A stretch of 48,642 nucleotides of DNA from Candidatus Uhrbacteria bacterium (GCA_003511125.1 DOJV01000006.1:1-48642); one strand, 5' to 3'. Positions 9,130-16,902 are shown, counted from the stretch's first letter. Notes: a model not told the origin generated them from the sequence alone. Program-made: numbers and translations.

Positions 9130-10149
9130 ATGAAACTCTTAATCACCGGCGGCGCCGGTTTCATTGGCTCCAACTTTGTTCACTACTGGCTCAAAAATCA
9201 CCCCGAGGACGAGGTGACGGTTTTGGATAAATTGACTTATGCCGGCAATTTGCGAAATCTCGAAACCGTCGTCGACAAAATAAAATTTGTTAAAGGCGAT
9301 ATTTGCGATCGCGAGTTGGTTTTTTCTATTGTCAAAGATATTGACACCATCGTCCACTTTGCCGCCGAGTCGCACAATGATCGCGCCGCGATGGATCCGG
9401 AATCTTTTGTTCGAACAAATGTTCTCGGCACTTTCACGCTCCTCGACGCCGCCAGACTGAACGGTCTAAAAAGGTTTCATCATGTTTCGACCGATGAAGT
9501 TTTCGGACACTTGCCGCTCGGCGCCGGCTTTTTTAACGAAAATACTCCGTACGCTCCGCGCAGCACATATCCAGCCTCGAAAGCCGCGGCCGATCATTTT
9601 GTTAGGGCTTATCATATTACATTCGGATTACCCGTAACCATTTCCAACTGTTCGAACAATTACGGCCCGTATCATTTTCCGGAAAAAATCATTCCGCTTT
9701 TTATCTGCAACCTAAAGGAAGGGAAGAAGGTTCCTGTCTACGGCGACGGCCTTTATGTTCGCGACTGGATTCATGTCGAGGATCATTGTCGTGGGATCGA
9801 AGCGATTTTGCTCAAAGGAAAAATCGGTGAAACTTATTGTCTCGGCGGAAAAGACAGCGAGGTTTCCAATCTCGAATTAACAAAAAAACTTTTGGCGTTA
9901 ACCGGTCGTGATGAAAGTTTCATCGAATATGTCAAAGATCGTCCTGGCCATGATCGTCGTTATTCAATCGATTACACCAAAGCCAAAAGCGAACTCGACT
10001 GGGAGCCGCGAATTAATCTTGACGACGGTTTGAAGGCGACGGTTCAGTGGTACGCGGATAATCAGGCGTGGGTGGACAAAATCAGATCGGGGGTTTATCA
10101 GGAATATTATAAGAGGCAGTACGGAAAAGATGAATCCTTGACTCTGTAA
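9130..10149 (+). CDS. rfbB: dTDP-glucose 4,6-dehydratase
   Basis: 339 residues, extended short-chain dehydrogenase. It has the NAD-binding GGAGFIGSNF at residues 7-16, the TDEVFG active-site segment near 121-126 and the catalytic Y-x3-K (YPASKAAAD) near 148-156. It turns dTDP-glucose into dTDP-4-keto-6-deoxyglucose, the second step of dTDP-L-rhamnose synthesis. rfbC, rfbD and an rfbA-like gene follow, but a toxin-antitoxin pair is wedged directly behind it. Confidence 0.95.
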   Translation: MKLLITGGAGFIGSNFVHYWLKNHPEDEVTVLDKLTYAGNLRNLETVVDKIKFVKGDICDRELVFSIVKDIDTIVHFAAESHNDRAAMDPESFVRTNVLGTFTLLDAARLNGLKRFHHVSTDEVFGHLPLGAGFFNENTPYAPRSTYPASKAAADHFVRAYHITFGLPVTISNCSNNYGPYHFPEKIIPLFICNLKEGKKVPVYGDGLYVRDWIHVEDHCRGIEAILLKGKIGETYCLGGKDSEVSNLELTKKLLALTGRDESFIEYVKDRPGHDRRYSIDYTKAKSELDWEPRINLDDGLKATVQWYADNQAWVDKIRSGVYQEYYKRQYGKDESLTL

Positions 10150-10196
10150 TACAGATGTATTAAGATGTAGATGTAAGTATTAATTCTGTAAAAAAT

Positions 10197-10439
10197 ATGC
10201 GTCAAGTTTTAAGTTTGTCACTGCCTTTAAAAATGACGACCGAAGTAAAATCTTTGGCAAAAAAAAGAGGTTTTGTTTCGGTTAGCGGGTACGTGCAGCA
10301 TCTTATTGGGATGGATAAGGATTTGATTTCTGAGGAATCCTTGCTCAAATCGATTAAACAAGCCGAACGAGAATATAAAACCAGCCGAACTATTAAAGCA
10401 AAATCGCTTGCTGATTTAGTATGTTCGCAGAAAAAATAG
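10197..10439 (+). CDS. Antitoxin, ribbon-helix-helix type
   Basis: 80 residues. The N-terminal strand-helix-helix (RQVLSLSLPLKMTTEVKSLA, then VSVSGYVQHLI) looks like an Arc/MetJ-type DNA-binding fold, and the charged C-terminal half would wrap the toxin. It overlaps the RelE-like gene by 19 bases, the usual antitoxin-first order. It is expected to neutralise the toxin and repress its own promoter. No family name can be given with certainty. Confidence 0.8.
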   Translation: MRQVLSLSLPLKMTTEVKSLAKKRGFVSVSGYVQHLIGMDKDLISEESLLKSIKQAEREYKTSRTIKAKSLADLVCSQKK

Positions 10440-10693
10440 AATATTCTCAGAAATTTATTAAAGAGTTTAATAAATTACCGGAAGATATAATAAATTTAGC
10501 CATTAAAAAAGAAACGGTTTTTAGAGATAATCCACTCCATCCGTCTTTGCGTCTACATGAATTACATGGAAAGTTTAAAGAGGTTTGGTCGCTCTCAATA
10601 ACAAGTAACTATCGGATAATTTTTAAACGTAAAGAAAATGGCACTATTTTATTTATTTCGATTGGACGGCACGATATTTATAAATATCTTTAA
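10421..10693 (+). CDS. RelE/YafQ-type toxin (mRNA interferase)
   Basis: 90 residues, the normal size for the ParE/RelE fold. It shows the family pattern: an N-terminal helix (YSQKFIKEFNKLPEDI), then LRLHELHGKFKEVWSL, SNYRIIFKR, and a C-terminal strand ending GRHDIYKYL. RelE-family toxins cut ribosome-bound mRNA or, in the ParE branch, poison gyrase; YafQ-like cleavage is more likely here. The pair sits between rfbB and rfbC, where it splits a metabolic operon. Confidence 0.85.
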   Translation: MFAEKIEYSQKFIKEFNKLPEDIINLAIKKETVFRDNPLHPSLRLHELHGKFKEVWSLSITSNYRIIFKRKENGTILFISIGRHDIYKYL

Positions 10694-10696
10694 TCT

Positions 10697-11167
10697 ATGT
10701 TGAATGATAGCAGATTTTCCGGCGTCAAAATTATTCCTTTAAAAAAATGGGAAGACCAGCGCGGTTGGCTTTCGGAGCTTTGGCGAACCGACGAAATCGC
10801 TTCCGAAGAAACTCCGGTTATGACTTATGTTTCACTAACCAAACCGGGAATCGTTCGTGGCCCGCACGAGCATGTTTATCAAACCGATTTTTTTGGTTTT
10901 GTCGGTCCTTCGGTTTTTCAGCTCAATCTTTGGGACAATCGCGCCGATTCGCCGACTTTTGGTCAGCACGAGACTTTTGAGGGCGGTGAAGACCAACCGT
11001 TTGTGGCTATCGTTCCTCCGGGCGTGGTTCATGGTTACAAAAACATTGGCAAGATTGATGGAATGGTTGTGAATTGTGCCAACAAACTTTACAAAGGACC
11101 CGGGAAGACCGAAGAAGTTGATGAGATCCGCCACGAAATTGATCCAGAGAGTAAGTTTAAAATTTGA
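10697..11167 (+). CDS. rfbC: dTDP-4-dehydrorhamnose 3,5-epimerase (RmlC-like)
   Basis: 156 residues, RmlC-type cupin. The early segment KKWEDQRGWLSELWR matches the substrate-binding R/G-x-L motif, and the catalytic His lies in RGPHEHVYQTDFF near residues 54-66. VPPGVVHGYKN is the late cupin strand. It converts dTDP-4-keto-6-deoxyglucose to its L-lyxo epimer. It is slightly shorter than classical RmlC (about 180). It starts four bases after the toxin gene. Confidence 0.88.
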   Translation: MLNDSRFSGVKIIPLKKWEDQRGWLSELWRTDEIASEETPVMTYVSLTKPGIVRGPHEHVYQTDFFGFVGPSVFQLNLWDNRADSPTFGQHETFEGGEDQPFVAIVPPGVVHGYKNIGKIDGMVVNCANKLYKGPGKTEEVDEIRHEIDPESKFKI

Positions 11168-11173
11168 TTGTAG

Positions 11174-11231
11174 AAAATGTAGAGCGTAGAAAACGTAGAT
11201 TTTATTTCTACGACTTCTACGACTTCTACGA
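11174..11231 (+). repeat. TTCTACG repeat hairpin before rfbD
   Basis: GTAGAAAACGTAG (11186-11198) faces CTACGACTTCTAC (11208-11220), 11 of 13 pairs, and the right arm is part of three tandem 9-mers (TCTACGACT). It lies in the rfbD leader, ending three bases before the ATG, and could affect translation. The same 9-mer type is seen at 1-69 and 25838-25966. Confidence 0.6.
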
Positions 11232-11233
11232 TT

Positions 11234-12076
11234 ATGAAAATACTAATCCTCGGCGCCAAAGGCATGCTTGGCCAAGAACTGGTTCGAGTTTTTTCCGATC
11301 ACGAAGTTTTGGCTTGGGATCGTGAGGATTGTAATATTTGTGATTTTGAAAAGGCTCGAGAAAAAATAATTTCCACGACTCCGAGCTTGATTATCAACTG
11401 CGCGGCTTATAATAATGTCGATATGGCCGAAGGCGAGGGACGAGAAATTTGTTTCAAACTCAACGCCGAAGCGCCGGCCAACCTCGCGCGAGTCGCTAAA
11501 GAACTCGGAGCGAGCTTTGTTCAATACTCCAGCGATTATGTTTTTGGTGGAACCAAAGAAACCGGCTACACCGAAGACGATCCGCTTGATCCGATCTCTG
11601 AATACGGAAAATCCAAAGCCGAAGGCGAACGCTTACTCGGCGAGATTGGCGGAAAAATTTATATCATCCGTCCGTCAAGAATTTTCGGAGTGAAGGGAAG
11701 TGGTGAAGGAGTTAAAGAAAGTTTTGTTGATTTGATGATCCGTTTGTCGGCCGAGAAAAACGAGTTTGATATGGTTGACTCAGAGTTAACTTCACCGACT
11801 TACGCTCCTGATTTGGCTCTACGTACACGCGAGATTGTTGAAAATCATCCACCGGGAATTTATCATGGTGCTCAGGACGGCGCCTGTACTTGGTACAGTT
11901 TTGCCCAAGAAATTTTTCGTCTGATCGATCGTGAAGACATAAAATTAAACCCGGTCGGCAGTGATTTTTATCCTCGCCCGGCCAAGCGCCCGGTCTGTTC
12001 GGTTCTTATTAACACCAAATTGCCACCAGCTCGGAGTTGGCAAGAGGCGTTGGCGGAGTATTTACGAGATTGTTAG
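11234..12076 (+). CDS. rfbD: dTDP-4-dehydrorhamnose reductase
   Basis: 280 residues, short-chain dehydrogenase fold. The nucleotide-binding GAKGMLGQEL is at residues 7-16, the catalytic Ser region SSDYVFGG near 97-104 and Y-x3-K (YGKSKAEGE) near 126-134. It makes dTDP-L-rhamnose, the last step. No Shine-Dalgarno is obvious because the leader is the TTCTACG hairpin. Confidence 0.93.
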   Translation: MKILILGAKGMLGQELVRVFSDHEVLAWDREDCNICDFEKAREKIISTTPSLIINCAAYNNVDMAEGEGREICFKLNAEAPANLARVAKELGASFVQYSSDYVFGGTKETGYTEDDPLDPISEYGKSKAEGERLLGEIGGKIYIIRPSRIFGVKGSGEGVKESFVDLMIRLSAEKNEFDMVDSELTSPTYAPDLALRTREIVENHPPGIYHGAQDGACTWYSFAQEIFRLIDREDIKLNPVGSDFYPRPAKRPVCSVLINTKLPPARSWQEALAEYLRDC

Positions 12077-12131
12077 TTTTTTGTGGCAATGATAAAATAA
12101 GATCGTTAAAATCATTTATTAATTTAAATTT

Positions 12132-12821
12132 ATGTCTGAACAAGGTCATCAAATTCCCGAGGCATTTCGTTTTTCTTTGCAAGAAGCGCGTGCAAAAAAA
12201 ATAACATTTAGTCCTGATGAAGCACAAATTATTGCAGAAAGGGTAAGAGAAAGTCGACAATTTGCTAGAGATTTGAGGAATGAAGAAAGAGCCATGTCCC
12301 AATTGGGAGAAGATACCGAAGACGCGCAAATTCAGAAAGAAGCAGTAGTTGCGGATAAAAGAGCTCAAAGAGCGGAATATAATAGTTCGTCAAGAGAACT
12401 TTGCGAAAGTGCGGTTAAAAATTTTAGTGAAGAGTTTAAGCAAATGCTTTTTGCGTTGGAAGAGTTTGAGGGGCGTTATGGAAATGAGTTGCCTGAGCAG
12501 GATCGTAAAAGTAAAGATGTTCGAAAAATCCTGGAAGATTTTTTGAGTACCGAAGGATTACCATTATCTGACAGACTTTTAATTATGGTTGATATCAAAG
12601 GAAGGATTATCCCCAACATTTTTTTCTCTATAAGTCAAAAATCTTTGGAGAATGGTACATGGGGTAGTCCTGAACAGAAAAAGATGGATATGTATGTGAA
12701 TCTTGGTAATATTGCGTCGTACTATATTACGGGAAGAAATTATTTTCCGAATTCTGGAGCTTTTAATACGCTTGTGGCCTTGGAAACCGCGGAAAAATTA
12801 GCCGTTGGATCGGAAAAGTAA
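12132..12821 (+). CDS. Hypothetical helical protein
   Basis: 229 residues, cytoplasmic, very charged and mostly helical over residues 10-140 (for example QKEAVVADKRAQRAEYNSSS), with a short mixed domain at the end. No family recognised. It has its own leader of 55 bases after rfbD and a strong terminator behind it. AT-rich like the bulk of the window. Confidence 0.7.
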   Translation: MSEQGHQIPEAFRFSLQEARAKKITFSPDEAQIIAERVRESRQFARDLRNEERAMSQLGEDTEDAQIQKEAVVADKRAQRAEYNSSSRELCESAVKNFSEEFKQMLFALEEFEGRYGNELPEQDRKSKDVRKILEDFLSTEGLPLSDRLLIMVDIKGRIIPNIFFSISQKSLENGTWGSPEQKKMDMYVNLGNIASYYITGRNYFPNSGAFNTLVALETAEKLAVGSEK

Positions 12822-12841
12822 TTTAAAACGGAAGTAATTTA

Positions 12842-12880
12842 AAAACAAAAAATCGAATTAGAAATTCGATTTTTTGTTTT
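12842..12880. terminator. Two-way rho-independent terminator
   Basis: A perfect 17-base stem (12842-12858 against 12864-12880) with loop TAGAA, A-rich on the left and T-rich on the right. It ends the 12132-12821 transcript and could also stop minus-strand transcription from 13051-13302. Confidence 0.9.
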
Positions 12881-12930
12881 AGTAAAAAAAGAGAGTTCCC
12901 AGAAATAATTGTATCACATGCTATTTCTAA

Positions 12931-12980
12931 AAACACTTCGGGGAATAGGTGCCGATCGACACCTATTCCCCGAAGTGTTT
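12931..12980. repeat. Perfect 21-bp inverted repeat
   Basis: Arms 12931-12951 and 12960-12980 are perfectly complementary with an 8-base spacer CCGATCGA, itself mostly palindromic. No T run follows. An extra 7-bp inverted repeat (AGAAATA/TATTTCT) precedes it at 12901-12928. The surrounding 12881-13050 region has no gene that I can support. Confidence 0.85.
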
Positions 12981-13050
12981 ATGGTTCGAATTTACGAAAA
13001 ATAATTCTGACCGGGACATTTTTTAAAAATTCCTTAAAAAAAGACCTTGC

Positions 13051-13302
13051 CTATAAGACGAGGGGGAGAACGAGGACGCCGAGTAGGGTCCAGGGCGTGG
13101 TGACGAAGAAGCAGGCTCCGCAGATCTTGGCAGTGCCGAGCAGTTGTTTTCGGTCGACGGCCATGATTGGAGTGGCGGTGCTCCAGAAAGCCGTGATGAC
13201 GATGGCGAGCTTGGGGCAGAATAGCCCGAGTAGGGTACAGACAGTCATGACCGGCAGCCAATAGGTACAGAAACCGCCGAGACGGTACGGGAATTTTTTT
13301 AT
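13051..13302 (-). CDS. Small GC-rich two-helix membrane protein, apparent ATA start
   Basis: Not recognised. The reading frame from 13302 gives 83 residues with two hydrophobic stretches (PVMTVCTLLGLF... and ICGACFFVTTPWTLLGVLVL). A full Shine-Dalgarno AAGGAGGT (13308-13315) lies five bases before ATA AAA AAA TTC at 13302, and a TTGACA/AATAAT promoter lies just upstream, so translation very likely begins there with Ile-ATA, or the ATG has mutated. An in-frame ATG at 13248 would give only 65 residues and lacks any ribosome site. The codon use is GC-rich and unlike the neighbours, suggesting transfer. Confidence 0.6.
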   Translation of the reverse strand: MKKFPYRLGGFCTYWLPVMTVCTLLGLFCPKLAIVITAFWSTATPIMAVDRKQLLGTAKICGACFFVTTPWTLLGVLVLPLVL

Positions 13303-13307
13303 TCAGA

Positions 13308-13315
13308 CCTCCTTG
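13308..13315 (-). promoter_or_regulatory. Perfect Shine-Dalgarno AAGGAGGT
   Basis: It decides the start of the 13051-13302 gene: five bases separate AGGAGG from the ATA codon and none of the ATG codons downstream has a comparable site. Confidence 0.7.
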
Positions 13316-13321
13316 GTGTTA

Positions 13322-13349
13322 ATTATTCCATTTTGGCCAACTTTGTCAA
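13322..13349 (-). promoter_or_regulatory. Sigma-70-type promoter
   Basis: On the minus strand TTGACA (13344-13349), a 16-base spacer, then AATAAT (13322-13327). The start would fall about ten bases before the Shine-Dalgarno of the 83-residue gene. Confidence 0.65.
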
Positions 13350-13423
13350 TTTTTTTGATCAGGAGTTTGACTAAAACCACTTATTTTAGGTAAATTACCA
13401 AACAGAAGGATCGCTGTTCAAAA

Positions 13424-13499
13424 CCCCTTTACCTCCCTTAACCCCCCCAACCCCCCTTAACCTCCCCCAACCTCCCTTAACCCCCCTTAACCTCCCTTT
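13424..13499 (+). repeat. C-rich tandem repeat (CCTCCCTTAACCCCCC type), G4-forming on the minus strand
   Basis: Repeated units of CCTCCC, TTAA and C5-C7 runs fill the 76 bases directly in front of ATG 13500. The minus strand has runs of G7, G6, G5 and G6 separated by AA/TT or TTAA, which is G-quadruplex-competent; the C-rich strand could form an i-motif. No Shine-Dalgarno fits in this leader. Confidence 0.8.
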
Positions 13500-14585
13500 A
13501 TGAAAGCCCTCATCGCCGCCGGTGGCCACGCCACCCGTTTCCGTCCAATAACCTGGTCAATTAACAAACATCTGTTGCCTTTAGCCGGCAAGCCGATGAT
13601 TTTTTATCCGATCGAAAATGTCGTCGAGGCCGGGGTAAAGGAGATTGCCATCAATATCAATCCGGGTGATAAGGAGATCCAAGAGGTTGTAGGCGACGGA
13701 TCTCGCTGGGGAGTAAAGATTACTTACATCGAACAAGTCGGCGGAGCGTGTGGCATTGCTCACGCTGTTTACAACGCCCGCGATTGGCTTGGCGAAGACG
13801 AACCGTTTATTTTTCATCTTGGCGATAATATTTTTCGCGCCGGCATAAAAAATATTGTCGAGCGTTTTCATAAAGATTGTTTGCATTGTGCTCTGACACT
13901 TTCGCGCGCGCCGAATTTAACCGAGCTTGGGGTGGCGGCTTTTGACGCAAACGGAAAACTGACTCGAGTTGTTGAAAAACCAAAAGATCCGCCTAGTGAT
14001 TTGGCGGTGACCGGAGTTTATGTTTACGACAAAAATTTTTTTGAAGCCTTTCGTCATATCCAGCCCTCGGCTCGCGGGGAATACGAAATTTCCGACATTC
14101 ATACTTGGCTGATCGAAAACGGTTTTAAGGTCGGCTATGATATCGTCGACGGTTGGTGGAAAGATCCGGGTCGGCCGGCTCAACTTTTGGAAGGAAACAT
14201 TTTGGCCATGAACACTTTGCCACAATCGAGTTATGTTATTGAAGGCGAAGTCGATAAGGCGGCGCAGATTCACGGTTTGGTCAAAATCGAAAAAGGCGCC
14301 AAGATCGGTCCGAATGTTTTGATCAGGGGCCCGGTCGTTATCGGCGAAAACGCCGAGATTAATAATGCTTTTATCGGTCCGTTCACGACGATTGGCACTG
14401 GTTGCGTCGTTGATGGCGCCGAGATCGAACATTCGGTTATTCTAGATAAATCCACAATAAAAAATGTCGGTCGGATTGACGGTTCGATGATTGGTCGCAA
14501 TGTTACCGTCGCCGCCAAAACTTGTTCGTTGCCTTCAAGCGGACACAAAATGTTTGTTGGTGATAATTCGTTGGTTGAGTTGTAG
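13500..14585 (+). CDS. Glucose-1-phosphate thymidylyltransferase-like sugar nucleotidyltransferase
   Basis: 361 residues. The N-terminal nucleotidyltransferase domain (1-230) has the start motif KALIAAGGHATRFRPITWSI, the sugar-1-phosphate lysine in NKHLLPLAGKPMIFYPIENV and the metal-binding HLGDNIF. The C-terminal 110 residues form a left-handed beta-helix of hexapeptide repeats, as in long-form RmlA/archaeal-type enzymes rather than short bacterial RmlA. The usual GGxGTRL is GGHATRF here. With rfbB, C and D nearby it most likely makes dTDP-glucose. It has no visible Shine-Dalgarno and lies behind a C-rich repeat. Confidence 0.87.
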   Translation: MKALIAAGGHATRFRPITWSINKHLLPLAGKPMIFYPIENVVEAGVKEIAININPGDKEIQEVVGDGSRWGVKITYIEQVGGACGIAHAVYNARDWLGEDEPFIFHLGDNIFRAGIKNIVERFHKDCLHCALTLSRAPNLTELGVAAFDANGKLTRVVEKPKDPPSDLAVTGVYVYDKNFFEAFRHIQPSARGEYEISDIHTWLIENGFKVGYDIVDGWWKDPGRPAQLLEGNILAMNTLPQSSYVIEGEVDKAAQIHGLVKIEKGAKIGPNVLIRGPVVIGENAEINNAFIGPFTTIGTGCVVDGAEIEHSVILDKSTIKNVGRIDGSMIGRNVTVAAKTCSLPSSGHKMFVGDNSLVEL

Positions 14586-14604
14586 ATGTAGATTCATGTT
14601 GGGC

Positions 14605-14672
14605 AAAAGTTGTAAAAATGTGAGTTTAAGAAAATAAAAATCGGACTTATTATCCGATTTTTTTACAACTTT
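14605..14672. terminator. Two-way terminator between convergent genes
   Basis: Core stem AAAAATCGGA/TCCGATTTTT (14636-14662) inside an outer pair GTTGTAAAAA/TTTTTACAAC. It serves the plus-strand nucleotidyltransferase and the minus-strand PEGA gene. Confidence 0.85.
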
Positions 14673-14687
14673 TATTTATTGCCACCC

Positions 14688-15914
14688 CTACTTCAACAAT
14701 TTTCTTTCAAAAACTCCGATCTCTTGGCCCTGAGTGCCAACGAGGTAAATTGTTTGTTCGTCGCTTGTTGGGGCAAAAGCCTCAATCTTGTCCAGTGTAG
14801 CCAAGGTGAAAATTTGATAACCACTGCCACGACGATCGAGTTCCAGGGCGTATAAATTATTATTGTCGGCGTAGAAAATATCGGCGGCCGAAGGTTGCCA
14901 AGCGGCGTCGATAATTGGTGCACTGACCCGAGTTAGCAGAGTATCGGTTTGTTTTTCGGCGTCAAAAATATGAAGTTCGAAGTCAGAGGCGTAAAGGAGT
15001 TGGTTTTTATTTTGTGGATTCCAAGCCGCCACAAAGGCAGCGGTATTTAAAAGAATCGGTTGATCAACGCCGCGATTATCAATTAAAAAGATTTTTTTTC
15101 GAGTTTTTTCTTGTAACAAGATTAGTGAAGAAGGCGAGGGAATAAATTCGTAATTACCACTTGGTAGGGAAGCCAGAGTTTGTTCGGAATTATTTTGGTC
15201 GCGGCGGATAAGGTCGACTCCGGTATTGGTATTTTTTGTGAACAGAAGTTGGTTGTCGCTCAGCCATTCATTTTTTAGGGTTTCGTCGGCCGTTTGACTT
15301 TTACCATTTTGATCAATAGTTAACCAGGTTTCCAGGCCGGCTCGAGTTTCTTTTACCAGCAATAGATGGTCGTTGCCGGCCAACCAAGATAGATTTAGTT
15401 TGTCAAAACTGTTTTTTGATAAACGAAGCAAAAGTTTTTTTTCGTCAGAAGCTAGATTTTGCGACCAAATTTCTACCCAGCTACCCTCGGTCAAAGCGAA
15501 AGCCAGATTTTCCCCGGTTTGATCAAGAGCAGAGAGAAGGAAGGGGCCGGCAATTTTTAAAGTCGGTTCAGTCGAAGAAAACAAAATCGCTTTTTGAACA
15601 AAGGTCGTTTCGTTCTCTTTTATTTCCAATTTTTTTTCCCAGGGCAGGTAGCCTTCTTTTTCTAGTCGAACCAAATATTCACCGGGCAAGATGTTTTTTA
15701 AAATAGCCGTAGTTTCCCGACCAATATTTTTATCGTCCAGAATAACCGTCGCGCCTTTAGGGTTGGTGGAAAGATAAAATAAACCGGTTTTAACCAAAGA
15801 CATTTGTTCGAAATTTAAACGATAACCGGCCGTGTAAAAAACAACCAAGGGCGCGGCTATTAAAAAGACGCCTAAAAATAAGAAAAAAATGATTTTTCTG
15901 GTGGTTTTTTTCAT
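14688..15914 (-). CDS. Membrane-anchored PEGA-domain protein with beta-propeller-like region
   Basis: 408 residues. An N-terminal membrane helix (IIFFLFLGVFLIAAPLVVFY, about residues 8-27) is followed by a PEGA domain near 45-95 (STNPKGATVILDDKNIG, LKNILPGEYLVRLEKEGYLP). Residues 110-400 show repeated short beta patterns with D/N turns, resembling a WD40-like or TolB-like propeller. PEGA proteins are usually extracytoplasmic and S-layer or envelope linked. The role here is unknown. It is transcribed away from the DGR. Confidence 0.8.
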   Translation of the reverse strand: MKKTTRKIIFFLFLGVFLIAAPLVVFYTAGYRLNFEQMSLVKTGLFYLSTNPKGATVILDDKNIGRETTAILKNILPGEYLVRLEKEGYLPWEKKLEIKENETTFVQKAILFSSTEPTLKIAGPFLLSALDQTGENLAFALTEGSWVEIWSQNLASDEKKLLLRLSKNSFDKLNLSWLAGNDHLLLVKETRAGLETWLTIDQNGKSQTADETLKNEWLSDNQLLFTKNTNTGVDLIRRDQNNSEQTLASLPSGNYEFIPSPSSLILLQEKTRKKIFLIDNRGVDQPILLNTAAFVAAWNPQNKNQLLYASDFELHIFDAEKQTDTLLTRVSAPIIDAAWQPSAADIFYADNNNLYALELDRRGSGYQIFTLATLDKIEAFAPTSDEQTIYLVGTQGQEIGVFERKLLK

Positions 15915-15962
15915 AACATTGATTATTGTAGGTTAAAATCAGTCGTTAGTCCATTATTTGAC

Positions 15963-15991
15963 TTGACAAAACCACCAAAAAATGCTATTTT
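15963..15991 (+). promoter_or_regulatory. Sigma-70-type promoter of the DGR target gene
   Basis: TTGACA (15963-15968), exactly 17 bases, then TATTTT (15986-15991). Transcription would start near 15998, giving a leader of about 135 bases before ATG 16134. Confidence 0.8.
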
Positions 15992-16044
15992 AAGCCGTAA
16001 CAATCGCGGTTTTCTTTTTGTCTTTTGAGAGAAAATAAAAAGAA

Positions 16045-16065
16045 GATCGGGATAATTCCGATCTG
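16045..16065 (+). other. Leader hairpin of the DGR target gene
   Basis: AGATCGG pairs with CCGATCT around GATAATT. No T run follows, so it looks like a leader structure rather than a terminator. Confidence 0.45.
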
Positions 16066-16133
16066 TGACAGCGACTATTTGTCGGCGCATAGGGTGCTGG
16101 CGAATGGGAGCTACTACAACAAGGAGTATCGTC

Positions 16134-16880
16134 ATGGCGACCATCGTCACAAGCGAACAGTACTACAGGCTGGATGGTCAACTCGGCGAGATCAAGCGCC
16201 AGATTCGCCAAGAGAACGGCTATCCGTTCGATCCGGATCGTCTGGCTCGTGCCCTTCAAGCTGTCATCGAAGGACAGTTCGAAGTAACCGCCGCGCCGCC
16301 GCAGGTCGACCACTTCATCCCGATCCCCGACGCCGCCGTCCCTGAGCGGTACAAGGCGACCTGCGCCATCTACCGCCAACTGGCCACCGAGCAGGGCATT
16401 CCGGTCTCCCACCCGGTCTGCTACCGCGTCCGCGCCGGCTTCACTTTCAAGATCCACGCCCCGAAGGCCGGCCCCTGCCACGACAGCCTCCGGTACCTTC
16501 AGGACTGGAACTTCCCGGACGAAGCCACCAAGGACTGTTTCGTCTTCTGGGTTCCCGGCGTCCTGCGGGGCAGTACCTCGAAGGATGTTGTTCAGCAGAG
16601 ACAGCTGCTCTCGGACACCAGAACCAGGCTGGCTCTGCCTGCGCATCATCTGATCGGCTTCGGCAATGTCGCGCTCGTTGCTGGTCTCATGCTGGCCCAC
16701 TTCAAGGCCACCGATGAGCGAATTCCGCTCGTGGTGCGAATCGACACTTGCGATGCCGACGGCGATCGCCTCCGTCTGTTCTGGGGCGGAGGCGAGCTCT
16801 ACTGCGCCCGCTGGTTCGGAGGCGGCAAGGCCTACGGCAACTTCGGCGTCCTTGCTCTGGGGGTGGAACTCGGAAGCTAG
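16134..16880 (+). CDS. DGR variable (target) protein
   Basis: 248 residues. ATG 16134 is chosen because AAGGAG (16121-16126) precedes it by seven bases; a longer frame from 16065 has no ribosome site. The N-terminus (RLDGQLGEIKRQIRQENGYP) is a conserved opening that I associate with CPR hypothetical proteins. The middle is a mixed domain with several Cys and His. The last quarter carries the variable repeat (about residues 205-242): CDADGDRLRLFW, then YCARWFGGG, GNFGVLAL. DGR targets normally end in a ligand-binding C-type lectin fold; that fold is likely but not proven here. No signal peptide is seen, so the location is uncertain. Codon use is far richer in GC than neighbouring genes. Confidence 0.88.
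   Translation: MATIVTSEQYYRLDGQLGEIKRQIRQENGYPFDPDRLARALQAVIEGQFEVTAAPPQVDHFIPIPDAAVPERYKATCAIYRQLATEQGIPVSHPVCYRVRAGFTFKIHAPKAGPCHDSLRYLQDWNFPDEATKDCFVFWVPGVLRGSTSKDVVQQRQLLSDTRTRLALPAHHLIGFGNVALVAGLMLAHFKATDERIPLVVRIDTCDADGDRLRLFWGGGELYCARWFGGGKAYGNFGVLALGVELGS
16748..16859 (+). repeat. DGR variable repeat (VR)
   Basis: 112 bases aligned without gaps to the TR at 17190-17301. 93 positions are identical; the 19 differences all fall on A in the TR (10 A-to-G, 6 A-to-T, 3 A-to-C). They change 14 codons of the target protein. The last 15 bases (GGCGTCCTTGCTCTG), free of A, match exactly and are the likely initiation-of-mutagenic-homing end. Confidence 0.96.
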
Positions 16881-16902
16881 GCCACTCGGCTCTTCCGGTT
16901 CC
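16865..16902 (+). other. Hairpin or cruciform just after the VR
   Basis: GGAAC-T-CGGAAG pairs with CTTCCG-GTTCC: 11 pairs with a single bulged T. The loop contains a further GCC/GGC pair. It begins five bases after the VR and spans the target stop codon. In the Bordetella phage DGR a hairpin at this place aids target recognition (established knowledge); the same role here is inference. Confidence 0.75.

Noticed and set aside
13424..13499. CRISPR-like array
   Set aside because: The units are contiguous and vary in C-run length with no spacers. No cas genes are in the window.
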